Counted from the stretch's first letter, positions 1 to 7,409 are shown. The stretch: DNA of 16,848 nt from RGIG6165 sp045545175 (GCA_045545175.1 JAZQAK010000035.1:1-16848); one strand, 5' to 3'. The notes: generated from the letters alone by a model not told the origin. A program made the numbers and translations.

Positions 1-87
1 TCTTTTGCCTTGTTCTTCATCCAAAATAATGCTTTTTGTAGTGCTTTGCAGTTTTGGGTTAGAAATTTTTCGTTTAGACAAAATAAT

Positions 88-124
88 AAAAATTCCGCAA
101 TACTTTGTGTATTACGGAATTTTT
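88..124. terminator. Bidirectional hairpin terminator downstream of dut
   Basis: Two 16-base arms (88-103 and 109-124) pair with a single C/A mismatch around a 5-base loop. The left arm begins with an A run and the right arm ends in a T run, so it can stop transcription from either side. It lies downstream of the minus-strand dUTPase and probably ends that operon. Nothing convincing as a gene is visible in positions 1-87. Confidence 0.75.
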
Positions 125-200
125 TTATGAAGTATTAACGGGAAAGTTCAATCCAAAACCGATTCATCCCTAAGCGAACGCGCCCAAATGCCTCTCTTTT

Positions 201-707
201 TTATTTTGTCGTGCTTCCGAAACCGCCGTTTCTCGTTTCCGTCGCTGTGTCGTCAACCGTTATGCCGTAGGGGATGAATATGCCCTGCGCAAACCCCTGC
301 CCTGCTTTTACGGACACCGTTTTACCGCTTTTTCCGTCATTCGTTATCTTTATAAACATATGACCTTCATTGTCGGAATAATAGTAATCGCTGTCTATGA
401 TGCCGACCGTATTGTCAAGCTGTAAGCGAAACTTAAAACCCAAACCGCTTCTCGGAAATATTGCAAGCATCCAGCCGTCATCAATTTTTACTCTGATGCC
501 CGTAGGTACCTTCATACTCTCACCCGGTGCAAGTTCAATATCACAGGGTGCAAAAAAATCGTATCCCGCACTTCCCGTCGTTGCACGTACGGGAAGTTTT
601 ATTTCTTCATATATGTTACTTACGCCATCAGCCTCACCGAAAGTATCCTTCCACGAGTCCTCAAACTGTTTGTAACTCACTTTAAAAAACTGTGCTATTT
701 TTTGCAT
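201..707 (-). CDS. dut: dUTP diphosphatase (dUTPase), trimeric family
   Basis: Hydrolyses dUTP to dUMP and pyrophosphate in the cytoplasm, keeping uracil out of DNA and feeding dTMP synthesis. All five dUTPase motifs are present in order in the 168-residue protein: GSAGYDFFA (about residue 45), PRSGLGFK, GIIDSDY with the catalytic Asp, AGQGFAQGIF, and C-terminal RNGGFGSTTK with the stacking Phe. There is a roughly 30-residue extension before motif I and a small insertion (YYSDNEGH) after motif III, so it is longer than the usual 145-150 residues. The ATG at 707 is chosen because AGGACGG lies 6 bases upstream; an ATG 39 bases further up falls inside the preceding gene. It begins 14 bases after that gene's stop, so the two are probably co-transcribed. 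Family assignment is firm; the operon link is inferred. Confidence 0.95.
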   Translation of the reverse strand: MQKIAQFFKVSYKQFEDSWKDTFGEADGVSNIYEEIKLPVRATTGSAGYDFFAPCDIELAPGESMKVPTGIRVKIDDGWMLAIFPRSGLGFKFRLQLDNTVGIIDSDYYYSDNEGHMFIKITNDGKSGKTVSVKAGQGFAQGIFIPYGITVDDTATETRNGGFGSTTK

Positions 708-721
708 ATCACACCGTCCTT

Positions 722-2107
722 TTAACCTGCGTAATGGAATGACCATTCACCTGTATCTTCAGCAAGCTTGAATACAAGTTTATCACTTGCATACATAACG
801 TGCAGATAACCGTCGTATACACCCTGCTCAATAAACGTGTTGGTCTCGTCCGCTATCATAACGGGCTCTGTCCTCCACTTTATCGTACCCGTTGCCATAT
901 CAACGGCATATATATCCTGCGGTCTGTAAACACCGTCAACCACGTTTGAGCCGTAAGCATAAATGGTATCGTCGGTTATGCCGAGAAGTACACATCTGTC
1001 TATTATACGGTCAACCCTTCGGGTATTAAGGTCGTAGCACACGAGATGGGAAATCATAACTTCCGATTGTGAATTCCAGATGCTTGAGGTCATATAAACC
1101 TTGTTATTACGCTCGGTAATGAAAGCATACTGCATATTCTTCATACCCTGCTCAATTATATTAACAGTGCCGTCCGCATTCATAGCGAAAAGCTGTGTGT
1201 AAAAGGTTTCGTTCTCTGCCTCTGTTTCAAGTTCCATTTCATCCACGTCAATACCTTCATCTTCAGCGCCTTCGCTGTTCATAGGCTCGTCAGTGAGAAT
1301 AGACTGGTCGGGCTGCTCAAAACAAGCATAGTTGATCATATGCTCTTCGTTTACGAAAAGCGTCGTCTGATCGGTGTTCTTTATCTGACCCTCGCTGTAG
1401 TTGCCCGTACGGTCAATTATCGGGTCTTCACCAAGCTGATGCCACGTTTCTTCGCTGCCCCATAAAACGAAATCGTATTCCAGTCCCTTGCACCAACCCT
1501 CAGCATCCGGTTCACCGTAAATGTCACCGAATTCCGAAGGACGCACGTCACAGTTAAGTGTAAAATCAATTATAGCAGTACCCGGTTCACCGCTTGAAAC
1601 CTTCTTTACCTCTACCGAGTTTATTTTATAATCGGTTATACTTGAATATCCCGGCGTGTTCATAAGGCTTTTCATCCTCATATCCGCCATCATTCTGGGG
1701 GCAACATCCTGCGAACCGTATACGGGCAGAAGTGTATTCGTGCTGTAGGGATAACAAAGGTTTCCTCTTCTCACACCGTCATCGTCAACCGTAATGTCGA
1801 TTTTGGTTGCAACGCTTCCCGGTATAACGGTTATACCTTCGGGGTTGTCAAGATACACCTTGTTTCCAAGCTGTGTGACGCCGACAAGCTGTTCATCTTC
1901 ACCGTACAACACAAGAACAGGGCTCGAATACTCTTTCGCACCGTCTTTTTCAAGCTGATACTGCTCATTTTCATCAAAATGCTTGTACGTATCGTCTTCA
2001 TCATTGCCACGAATTAAAAGTACTGCGGCAATCACACCTACGATAAGCACCGCACATATCGCTGCTATTATGCCTGCTTTTTTGTTCATTTTTTTCTTTT
2101 TTTTCAT
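722..2107 (-). CDS. Membrane-anchored extracytoplasmic protein, function unknown
   Basis: 461 residues. A very basic N-terminus (MKKKKKMNKK) is followed by one hydrophobic segment at about residues 11-32 and then an acidic stretch. This is an uncleaved signal anchor with no lipobox Cys, leaving about 430 residues outside the membrane. The C-terminal third has short repeats resembling beta-propeller/PQQ-like blades, for example VDMATGTIKWRTEP near the end, alternating with NNKVYMTSS and DDTIYAYGS. A strongly acidic linker lies near residues 275-300. GGGAG precedes the ATG at 2107 at a suitable distance. It is the first gene of a two-gene unit with dut, which does not reveal its role. I do not recognise a specific family. 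The propeller-like fold is inferred from repeat appearance only. Confidence 0.75.
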   Translation of the reverse strand: MKKKKKMNKKAGIIAAICAVLIVGVIAAVLLIRGNDEDDTYKHFDENEQYQLEKDGAKEYSSPVLVLYGEDEQLVGVTQLGNKVYLDNPEGITVIPGSVATKIDITVDDDGVRRGNLCYPYSTNTLLPVYGSQDVAPRMMADMRMKSLMNTPGYSSITDYKINSVEVKKVSSGEPGTAIIDFTLNCDVRPSEFGDIYGEPDAEGWCKGLEYDFVLWGSEETWHQLGEDPIIDRTGNYSEGQIKNTDQTTLFVNEEHMINYACFEQPDQSILTDEPMNSEGAEDEGIDVDEMELETEAENETFYTQLFAMNADGTVNIIEQGMKNMQYAFITERNNKVYMTSSIWNSQSEVMISHLVCYDLNTRRVDRIIDRCVLLGITDDTIYAYGSNVVDGVYRPQDIYAVDMATGTIKWRTEPVMIADETNTFIEQGVYDGYLHVMYASDKLVFKLAEDTGEWSFHYAG

Positions 2108-2148
2108 TATAAATTCTCCCGGTTTGTCCGCAATTTTCTATAATATTT

Positions 2149-2177
2149 ATTTTATTATGTTAAGTGCATCAAGTCAA
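2149..2177 (-). promoter_or_regulatory. Sigma-A-type promoter for the anchor protein-dut operon
   Basis: On the minus strand TTGACT (2172-2177) and TAAAAT (2149-2154) are separated by 17 bases, about 40 bases upstream of the ATG at 2107. Both hexamers are close to consensus. Not experimentally supported. Confidence 0.6.
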
Positions 2178-2259
2178 GCAAATAAATCCGCATTCACCCG
2201 GTGCCGCTTTTAAGTTCACAATTTTTTACTTCTTTTTTATAAAACTTCATATTTTCCTC

Positions 2260-2288
2260 TTGATTTTACGGATTTAATCGAGTATAAT
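2260..2288 (+). promoter_or_regulatory. Promoter of the CAU tRNA
   Basis: TTGATT (2260-2265) and TATAAT (2283-2288) are separated by 17 bases and end 20 bases before the mature tRNA. The -10 is a perfect consensus, as expected for a stable RNA gene. Confidence 0.75.
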
Positions 2289-2308
2289 ATATCAGCGTAG
2301 TAAAATAC

Positions 2309-2385
2309 GGGCCTTTAGCTCAGTTGGTTAGAGCTCCCGGCTCATAACCGGACGGTCCTGGGTTCGAGTCCCCGAAGGCCCACCA
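2309..2385 (+). tRNA. tRNA-Ile2 (CAU anticodon; lysidine-modified type)
   Basis: A full cloverleaf with encoded CCA: acceptor GGGCCTT/AAGGCCC, D arm GCTC/GAGC, anticodon loop CTCATAA (CAU at 2343-2345), T loop TTCGAGT, discriminator A. CAU alone would suggest Met. However, the loop CTCATAA, the C4-G69 and C5-G68 acceptor pairs and the overall likeness to known bacterial tRNA-Ile2 point to the tRNA whose C34 is changed to lysidine by TilS so that it reads AUA. Elongator tRNA-Met normally has a TTCATAC-like loop, and an initiator would lack the 1-72 pair. Two stem positions do not pair: C27/A43 at the top of the anticodon stem and T50/C64 in the T stem. It is transcribed alone, between its own promoter and terminator. 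Confidence 0.85.
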
Positions 2386-2392
2386 AAACAAG

Positions 2393-2414
2393 AAAACACC
2401 CTTTTGGGTGTTTT
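2393..2414 (+). terminator. Intrinsic terminator of the CAU tRNA
   Basis: Arms AAAACACCC (2393-2401) and GGGTGTTTT (2406-2414) with a TTTT loop, followed by further T residues. It begins 8 bases after the CCA end. Confidence 0.9.
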
Positions 2415-2442
2415 TTGTTTTTTATGGGAAAACCATATTAAC

Positions 2443-2471
2443 TTGAAGCCCCGAAAATACCGTGATATAAT
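2443..2471 (+). promoter_or_regulatory. Promoter of the AraC-family regulator
   Basis: TTGAAG (2443-2448), 17 bases, then TATAAT (2466-2471). The start codon is 31 bases beyond the -10, preceded by AGGAAAGGGG at 2485-2494. Confidence 0.75.
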
Positions 2472-2501
2472 GATAATATACAATAGGAAAGGGGCGATAC
2501 T

Positions 2502-3341
2502 GTGGGAGAACGCAGGGTATATTCACTGCATGCGGCCGAAAAAGCATTACAGATAACGGCTGAGCGTAAGTTGGTTAAGAAACAGACCTCACTGCACTGG
2601 CACGACTGTCTTGAAATTGAACTCGTGCTCTCAGGCAGAGGCACGAATGTTATCAACGGCAAAAAATACCCGCTTACACGCGGAACAATATATGCCCTCA
2701 CACCCGCTGATAATCATATAATCACGGTAGAAGAGCCTATTGAGGTTATCGGAATTATGTTCAGTGAAGATCAGATTTCCGAAGATATGTACGCCGCTTT
2801 ATTGACTCTTGAAATGTCAGGTGTAGAACTGATTGCAACACCTGATGAACAGAAATTCTCCGTTTTAGAGCAATATGCTTCAACGATTTTGCAGGAAGTC
2901 GGGAATCAGCCTGAACAGCCGTATACTTCCGCTTACGTAAAATCCCTGCTCGAGTGTATTATCATCGAGCTTCTCCGTGCGCCGAGATATAACGTGCCCC
3001 CGTCGGTCAATCCGCTTATCTGCCGTGCGGTGCTGTATTTACACCGACACTATACCGAGCAGATAACGCTGGATTCTCTTGCAAAACACCTTCATCTTAC
3101 CCCAACCTATCTCTCCGCCTACTTTAAAAACAATACCGGGTGTACCTTCAAGCAGTATCTCGTCAATCTGCGTCTGAAACACGCCTGCCGTCTGCTTGTC
3201 AGCACGGATTTTTCCGTGACGGAAATATGTCTTGCAAGCGGTTTTTCATCATATTCACATTTTATGCGAAGTTTCAACACGCATTATGGGACAACTCCCA
3301 TTCAATACAGAAAAATAAATTCAACAAAAAAGCCCGTCTGA
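2502..3341 (+). CDS. AraC-family transcriptional regulator with cupin sensor domain
   Basis: 279 residues, cytoplasmic. Residues about 30-90 form an AraC-type cupin sugar-sensing domain: LHWHDCLEIE with two His, then a run of short beta strands. Residues about 170-272 hold the two helix-turn-helix motifs: ITLDSLAKHLHLTPTYLSAYFK and the second recognition region around EICLASGFSSYSHFMRSF, ending in the typical TTPIQYRK. The start is GTG at 2502, placed 7 bases after a strong AGGAAAGGGG. The gene converges on the minus-strand GH38-ROK-SIS operon and shares a bidirectional terminator with it. AraC proteins of this layout usually activate a neighbouring sugar-use operon, so control of the mannosidase operon is likely but inferred. 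The stop codon TGA lies inside the terminator stem. Confidence 0.93.
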   Translation: MGERRVYSLHAAEKALQITAERKLVKKQTSLHWHDCLEIELVLSGRGTNVINGKKYPLTRGTIYALTPADNHIITVEEPIEVIGIMFSEDQISEDMYAALLTLEMSGVELIATPDEQKFSVLEQYASTILQEVGNQPEQPYTSAYVKSLLECIIIELLRAPRYNVPPSVNPLICRAVLYLHRHYTEQITLDSLAKHLHLTPTYLSAYFKNNTGCTFKQYLVNLRLKHACRLLVSTDFSVTEICLASGFSSYSHFMRSFNTHYGTTPIQYRKINSTKKPV

Positions 3342-3354
3342 GACGGGCTTTTTT
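3326..3354. terminator. Shared bidirectional terminator between AraC gene and SIS gene
   Basis: A near-perfect palindrome: 14-base arms (3326-3339 and 3341-3354) around a single G, with an A run on the left and a T run on the right. The AraC-gene stop TGA (3339-3341) sits at its centre, and the SIS gene stop begins 5 bases beyond its right end. The inner pairs must open to form a loop. Confidence 0.9.
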
Positions 3355-3358
3355 AATA

Positions 3359-3961
3359 TTATGCTTTAAAGAAATGTGCTTCAACTGCCGCGCAAAGTGC
3401 GTGATATACGGGCAGATGCAGTTCCTGTATACGATAGGTTTCACACTCGGGAACACGGATTGCAATATCTGCAATTTCACCGATTTTTCCGCCTTTTTCA
3501 CCGGTCAGTGCAATAGTCGTCACACCCATTGCTTTAGCAACGGTGATTGCATTGACAACGTTTTTTGCATTGCCCGAGGTAGAAATCCCGAGTACAACGT
3601 CACCCTTACGTGCATAGCCGTAAACCTGCTGGGCATATATCATAGACGGGTCAACGTCATTCAGATATGCACTTGAAAGCGCAGAATGAGTAGTCAGATT
3701 GATGGCAGGCAATGCGCCCTGAAGTTTTTCCCGCAATTCAAGCGGAATACGCTCATCATCTACCGGACGGAGAAGAAGAAAACCTTTCATCAATTCTCCT
3801 ACAATATGGTCACTGTCTGCCGCACTGCCACCGTTACCGCAGCAAAGCACCTTGCCGTCGCAATCATAGCAGGCTACGAGTGCATCAAACGCCTTTTTTA
3901 TGTCGTCACGGCATACTTCAAGTTTCGGATACTGTTCATAAAGACTTTCTATATTATACAT
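3359..3961 (-). CDS. SIS-domain sugar-phosphate isomerase, GmhA-like
   Basis: 200 residues, cytoplasmic, one SIS domain. CGNGGSAADSDH (residues 41-52) and GISTSGNAKNVVNA (125-138) are the phosphosugar-binding loops. By alignment to E. coli GmhA, the metal ligands His61, Glu65, Gln172 and His180 correspond to His52, Glu56, Gln179 and His187 here, so the aldose-ketose isomerase site is intact, unlike in DiaA-type adaptor proteins. An insertion relative to E. coli GmhA at residues about 62-82 (RPVDDERIPLELREKLQGAL) marks a different subfamily. The ATG at 3961 overlaps the kinase stop in TAATG, with GGAGAG inside the kinase end, so translation is coupled. The operon contains mannosidase and kinase genes rather than LPS-heptose genes, so the substrate is more likely a catabolic sugar phosphate such as mannose 6-phosphate. 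That is inference; sedoheptulose 7-phosphate isomerase remains possible. Confidence 0.88.
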   Translation of the reverse strand: MYNIESLYEQYPKLEVCRDDIKKAFDALVACYDCDGKVLCCGNGGSAADSDHIVGELMKGFLLLRPVDDERIPLELREKLQGALPAINLTTHSALSSAYLNDVDPSMIYAQQVYGYARKGDVVLGISTSGNAKNVVNAITVAKAMGVTTIALTGEKGGKIGEIADIAIRVPECETYRIQELHLPVYHALCAAVEAHFFKA

Positions 3962-4893
3962 TATAACTCTCCTTTTATTCCGCTTACGGCAATGCTGAGT
4001 GCCGCAATATCACCTATACTGTCACCAAGCTGTGCAGGTACGATTTCGCATACGCCTGCAGTCTGTGCAAGACATTCACGGACAATAACGTCCTCCATCT
4101 CGCCTCGAAGCAGATTTTCACTGCGCTGAAAAATACTTCCGATTACTATACGTTCGGGGTTAAGCAAATCTATTAGTATGGAAATGCCTCTTCCAAGCAT
4201 CTGTCCGCTTAACTTCCACACTTCAAGCGCCGCCTTATCACCGGCATTTGCCGCTTCTGCCAGACGTTTTGCCGTAACGGGCGTTCCGTCTGCCCACGAA
4301 ACAGGCGTGCCCTGCTGTGCATACACTCGTGCTACCGTTTCGCCGAGCTGTGCGATACCGCCACCCGAACAGTAACCCTCAAACGAGCCGATTTTTCCGT
4401 ATCCAACGGGGCCTCCATCGGTAAGTCGAATATGACCGACCTCACCTGCCGAGCCGTTCGTTCCCGAATAGAGTTTACCGTCGAGAATCAGACCTGCACC
4501 CATACCCGTTCCGCACGTGAGAAACACCATATTTCGTGTTCCGCGTCCTGCACCGTATTTCCATTCGGCAACGGCACATGCATCGGCGTCGTTACGAAGA
4601 AAGGCAGGTACTTTAAAGCGTTCTGTCAGACGCTTTGTTATTTCTACGTTGTCCCATCCGGGCAGGTTCGGGGGTGATAGAATCGTTCCCGTAACGGCAT
4701 TGAGCGGTCCGCCGCAGCTTACGCCGATTGCCTTATATCCCTGATGCTTTTCAACTGCATCAAACAACTGCGCAAGCGTTTCTTCACAATCGCCCGTCGG
4801 TATTGCAAAACGGTCAAGAACGTTTCCGTTTTCATCGCCTGCCACTACGGCACATTTCGTACCGCCTATATCTATTCCGATATATTTATCCAT
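3961..4893 (-). CDS. ROK-family sugar kinase lacking the zinc cysteines
   Basis: 310 residues, cytoplasmic, the usual length for an ATP-dependent ROK hexokinase. The N-terminal phosphate loop is DIGGTKCAV (residues 8-16), the catalytic Asp is in NDADACA (Asp102), and the second phosphate loop is TCGTGMGAG (126-134). The ROK signature region GEVGHIRL (150-157) keeps the sugar-contacting Glu and His154. However, where the family normally reads CxCGxxGCxE this protein has VGYGKIGSFE (163-172): all three zinc Cys are replaced while the final Glu stays. There is no N-terminal helix-turn-helix, so it is a kinase and not a ROK repressor. The start ATG lies 3 bases after the mannosidase stop, with GAGGAG inside that gene's end. 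Its place after a mannosidase suggests mannose as substrate; glucose or another hexose cannot be excluded. Confidence 0.92.
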   Translation of the reverse strand: MDKYIGIDIGGTKCAVVAGDENGNVLDRFAIPTGDCEETLAQLFDAVEKHQGYKAIGVSCGGPLNAVTGTILSPPNLPGWDNVEITKRLTERFKVPAFLRNDADACAVAEWKYGAGRGTRNMVFLTCGTGMGAGLILDGKLYSGTNGSAGEVGHIRLTDGGPVGYGKIGSFEGYCSGGGIAQLGETVARVYAQQGTPVSWADGTPVTAKRLAEAANAGDKAALEVWKLSGQMLGRGISILIDLLNPERIVIGSIFQRSENLLRGEMEDVIVRECLAQTAGVCEIVPAQLGDSIGDIAALSIAVSGIKGEL

Positions 4894-4896
4894 CGT

Positions 4897-7365
4897 CTAC
4901 TCCTCAATGAAATTGCACCTGTATGCGCAACCGTCTACAAGTCTGTAACTGTCAATGGCAAAGGGTGCGATTTCAGCATTGATTTCAGTGTCAAAAACTT
5001 TTGCAACGAACTTCGTTGTTTTTCCTGCGAGCTCATTGAAACGAACGATAATTCCGTTGCCGTCTTCAGCAGTTTTTATACAACTTACCGTCACGTTATC
5101 CTTATCCACGGATGCATACGATGCCTTCTGCGGAAGATTACCCTTGTGATAGGTCTCCGTAATAACGGGGAACTCACAGTTAAGTTCCTCTGCCGTTCTT
5201 GCAACGGGAGTAAGATCATCCGTGCAGGCACGGATTGCATAACGGAATTCGTGTTCACCTATATCCTGCGCCTGAAGCAGTCCGTCACGCTGACCGAAAT
5301 GATCACCGTAATAACAACTGCGGGCTGCAACCATACGAAGTTCACCGTTACGGCAGGAAGAAGAGTATCTGCCGTTGTTGATAACCGCAAGACCGCGTTT
5401 GCCGTCACGAATTGCCATCCAGCGAAGCATGGGCAACTCACGTCCCGCGATTCTTCTGTCGGGCGTTGCAGGGTCTGTCGTAATCGTATCACCCGGCACT
5501 TCACGGAGGAATTCACCTTCGGGCAGACCTGCATCAAACGCAAATTTGACCATAACACGCTCATCGGCAAGGACAATACGCGTGTCAACGTATAAATTGT
5601 CGTCGTTCGCATAAAGCGTATAAGTACGGATAAGACGGCTGTTCTGCCACGTCTGTGTAACACGTAAAGATACCTTACACTCGCCCTTATCCACTATGTC
5701 AAAGCTCGGCTGGCCGAACTGACCTATCTTTCCTTCGAAAACGTACTGACCGTGTGCCCACGTATCGTACGGGCTGTCATCAAGAACGAGCGTACGACAT
5801 CCGAATTCTCCCAGAAGTTCTCCTTCAGCGGTCTTGATTGAAGCAATTTCACCGTCACCGGGATTGAAGGTCACAGAGATACGGTCGTTTGACAGACGGT
5901 GCGGACCTACCTGCAAAGCGAAATCTGAATTATGTTCAAACGTGCGGTTTCTGTAAACCCAGTACGTACGCCAGCCGTATGCAGGAACCTCAGCAACGAA
6001 AGAGGTGTGACGCGTGTCTACCGCACGGTTTGTGTAATCCGCACGTGTAATCTGATGTGGGACGGGATTACCCTCATCGTCCGTTACACCCGAGCCGCTG
6101 TTGAGATGTACCGAAACGGGAATTCTCGCCGTATGGCTGAGCGGATTGAATACGACTACGGGCGTTCCGAGATCGTCAGTTTCCCAGAGTGCACCGCCGT
6201 AATCCTTTGACAGAGAAGAAAGTCCCTTATCAGTATCGATTGCCCACGAAATGCGCTGTATAGCCGCATTTCCCGTAGTTACGGCGTGCGTGATTGCCGA
6301 GCCTGCAAATGCATACGCATCGTCATACGCCGCCTTTATACAGCAACCCGTAATAATGTCGTGGAACTGATTGAACATAACCTTTTCCCACGCTTTACGG
6401 TCTTCGGCTACGTCAACACGGTGATCGGTACATACCGACGAAAGCACCGAAAGACGCTCACTCTCACCGAGTCTGTTTTCACACTGACGGTTGAGATATT
6501 TCATTTTGGAATTTGCAGAGTAGCAACCGCTTGCATGATTCTGCAATTCACCCGTATAGTCGGGCAATTTGTCCATATGCTCATTGCGAAGCAGTTCAAA
6601 ATAACTGTCAGGATCAGAGATAACCGCATTACCGGGGTTATTTTTATTGTATTCGTTTATAATCTGAAGATTTTTTATCGTCGGTCCGCCGCCGTGATTG
6701 CCCACGCCGTAGAAAACCATAACGGGATACGGGAAGTTTTCTGCATCCCTGACGTGATTTGCAATCTGATTTTCTTCCGTATAATTCTGACGGTATCCGT
6801 AAGGAACACGGTATGTCAGGACCTCGTTGTCCTCACAGTGCCAGCGGAATGCACGGTCGGGGAAAGGATATAACATTTCGGGGGCCTTTAAGAAACCGTC
6901 TGTAGGACGCATAAACACGTAATTTTTCATACCGCCCTCACGCAGAAGCCTTGGAAGGCCTGCGCTGTGTCCGAACGAGTCTACGTTATAGCCGGTAACC
7001 GCCTGCACACCGAACTTTTCTTTAAAATAACGCTGTGAATAGAGCATCTGACGTGCAAAACTCTCCGAAGAGGGCATATTGCAGTCGGGCTGTATCCACA
7101 TACCGCCGACAATAATCCACTTTCCGTCACGGACTGCCTGGCGGATTTCCTCAAAAAGAGGCGGACAGTTTTCTTCAACCCACTTATAATACGATGCACA
7201 TGCACAGGTAAATACGAAATTGTCAAATTCACGTATTCTGTCAAGTGCCGAGCGGAAAGTCGCCTTGACTTCCGACAGACCGTCGGGAAAACGCCAGAGC
7301 CAAACGGGGTCAAGATGGCTGTTTCCAATCAGATGTAATCGATTTTTTACTTCGTTTTTCATCAT
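4897..7365 (-). CDS. GH38 alpha-mannosidase, intracellular
   Basis: 822 residues, no signal peptide, so it acts in the cytoplasm on imported mannosides or mannosyl-glycans. It is a retaining, metal-dependent enzyme. Visible GH38 features are HLDPVWLW (residues 17-24, metal-binding His17 and Asp19), GGMWIQPDCNMPS (87-99), GYNVDSFGHSAG (125-136, with the nucleophile Asp129), HASGCYSANSKMK with the catalytic-site His, and MFNQFHDIITG. The C-terminal half (about 400-820) is the all-beta GH38 domain. Two adjacent ATG codons at 7365 and 7362 are plausible; GGAGAG at 7374-7379 supports 7365. A start 30 bases further up has no ribosome site. First gene of the operon with the ROK kinase and SIS isomerase. 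Linkage specificity (alpha-1,2, 1,3 or 1,6, or mannosylglycerate) cannot be read from the sequence. Confidence 0.95.
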   Translation of the reverse strand: MMKNEVKNRLHLIGNSHLDPVWLWRFPDGLSEVKATFRSALDRIREFDNFVFTCACASYYKWVEENCPPLFEEIRQAVRDGKWIIVGGMWIQPDCNMPSSESFARQMLYSQRYFKEKFGVQAVTGYNVDSFGHSAGLPRLLREGGMKNYVFMRPTDGFLKAPEMLYPFPDRAFRWHCEDNEVLTYRVPYGYRQNYTEENQIANHVRDAENFPYPVMVFYGVGNHGGGPTIKNLQIINEYNKNNPGNAVISDPDSYFELLRNEHMDKLPDYTGELQNHASGCYSANSKMKYLNRQCENRLGESERLSVLSSVCTDHRVDVAEDRKAWEKVMFNQFHDIITGCCIKAAYDDAYAFAGSAITHAVTTGNAAIQRISWAIDTDKGLSSLSKDYGGALWETDDLGTPVVVFNPLSHTARIPVSVHLNSGSGVTDDEGNPVPHQITRADYTNRAVDTRHTSFVAEVPAYGWRTYWVYRNRTFEHNSDFALQVGPHRLSNDRISVTFNPGDGEIASIKTAEGELLGEFGCRTLVLDDSPYDTWAHGQYVFEGKIGQFGQPSFDIVDKGECKVSLRVTQTWQNSRLIRTYTLYANDDNLYVDTRIVLADERVMVKFAFDAGLPEGEFLREVPGDTITTDPATPDRRIAGRELPMLRWMAIRDGKRGLAVINNGRYSSSCRNGELRMVAARSCYYGDHFGQRDGLLQAQDIGEHEFRYAIRACTDDLTPVARTAEELNCEFPVITETYHKGNLPQKASYASVDKDNVTVSCIKTAEDGNGIIVRFNELAGKTTKFVAKVFDTEINAEIAPFAIDSYRLVDGCAYRCNFIEE

Positions 7366-7409
7366 TTTCCTCACTCTCCTGTAAGAATTGATCATATATA
7401 TCTGACAAC

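Noticed and set aside
88..124. Part of a CRISPR array or mobile-element end
   Set aside because: It is a single A/T-flanked hairpin with no repeated copies in the window and no nearby cas or transposase gene.
1..138. An open frame running through the first 138 bases on the plus strand
   Set aside because: It has no visible start or ribosome site, includes the terminator hairpin at 88-124, and its composition is low-complexity. It is more likely non-coding.
2309..2385. Elongator or initiator tRNA-Met
   Set aside because: The anticodon is CAU, but the CTCATAA loop and the C4-G69/C5-G68 pairs fit tRNA-Ile2 better, and the acceptor 1-72 pair is intact, which excludes an initiator.
3359..3961. 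GmhA for LPS heptose synthesis
   Set aside because: The metal ligands match, but the operon is catabolic, the genome looks Gram-positive and no heptose kinase or phosphatase is adjacent. It was therefore called only GmhA-like.
3961..4893. ROK-family transcriptional repressor (NagC/XylR type)
   Set aside because: The protein begins directly with the phosphate-binding DIGGTK motif and has no N-terminal helix-turn-helix.
4744..5595. A 283-codon open frame on the plus strand, opposite the ROK and GH38 genes
   Set aside because: It is antisense to two confidently identified genes, lacks a ribosome site and gives a Cys/Thr/Val-rich sequence with no recognisable domain. The same holds for the plus-strand frame at 6286-6873.
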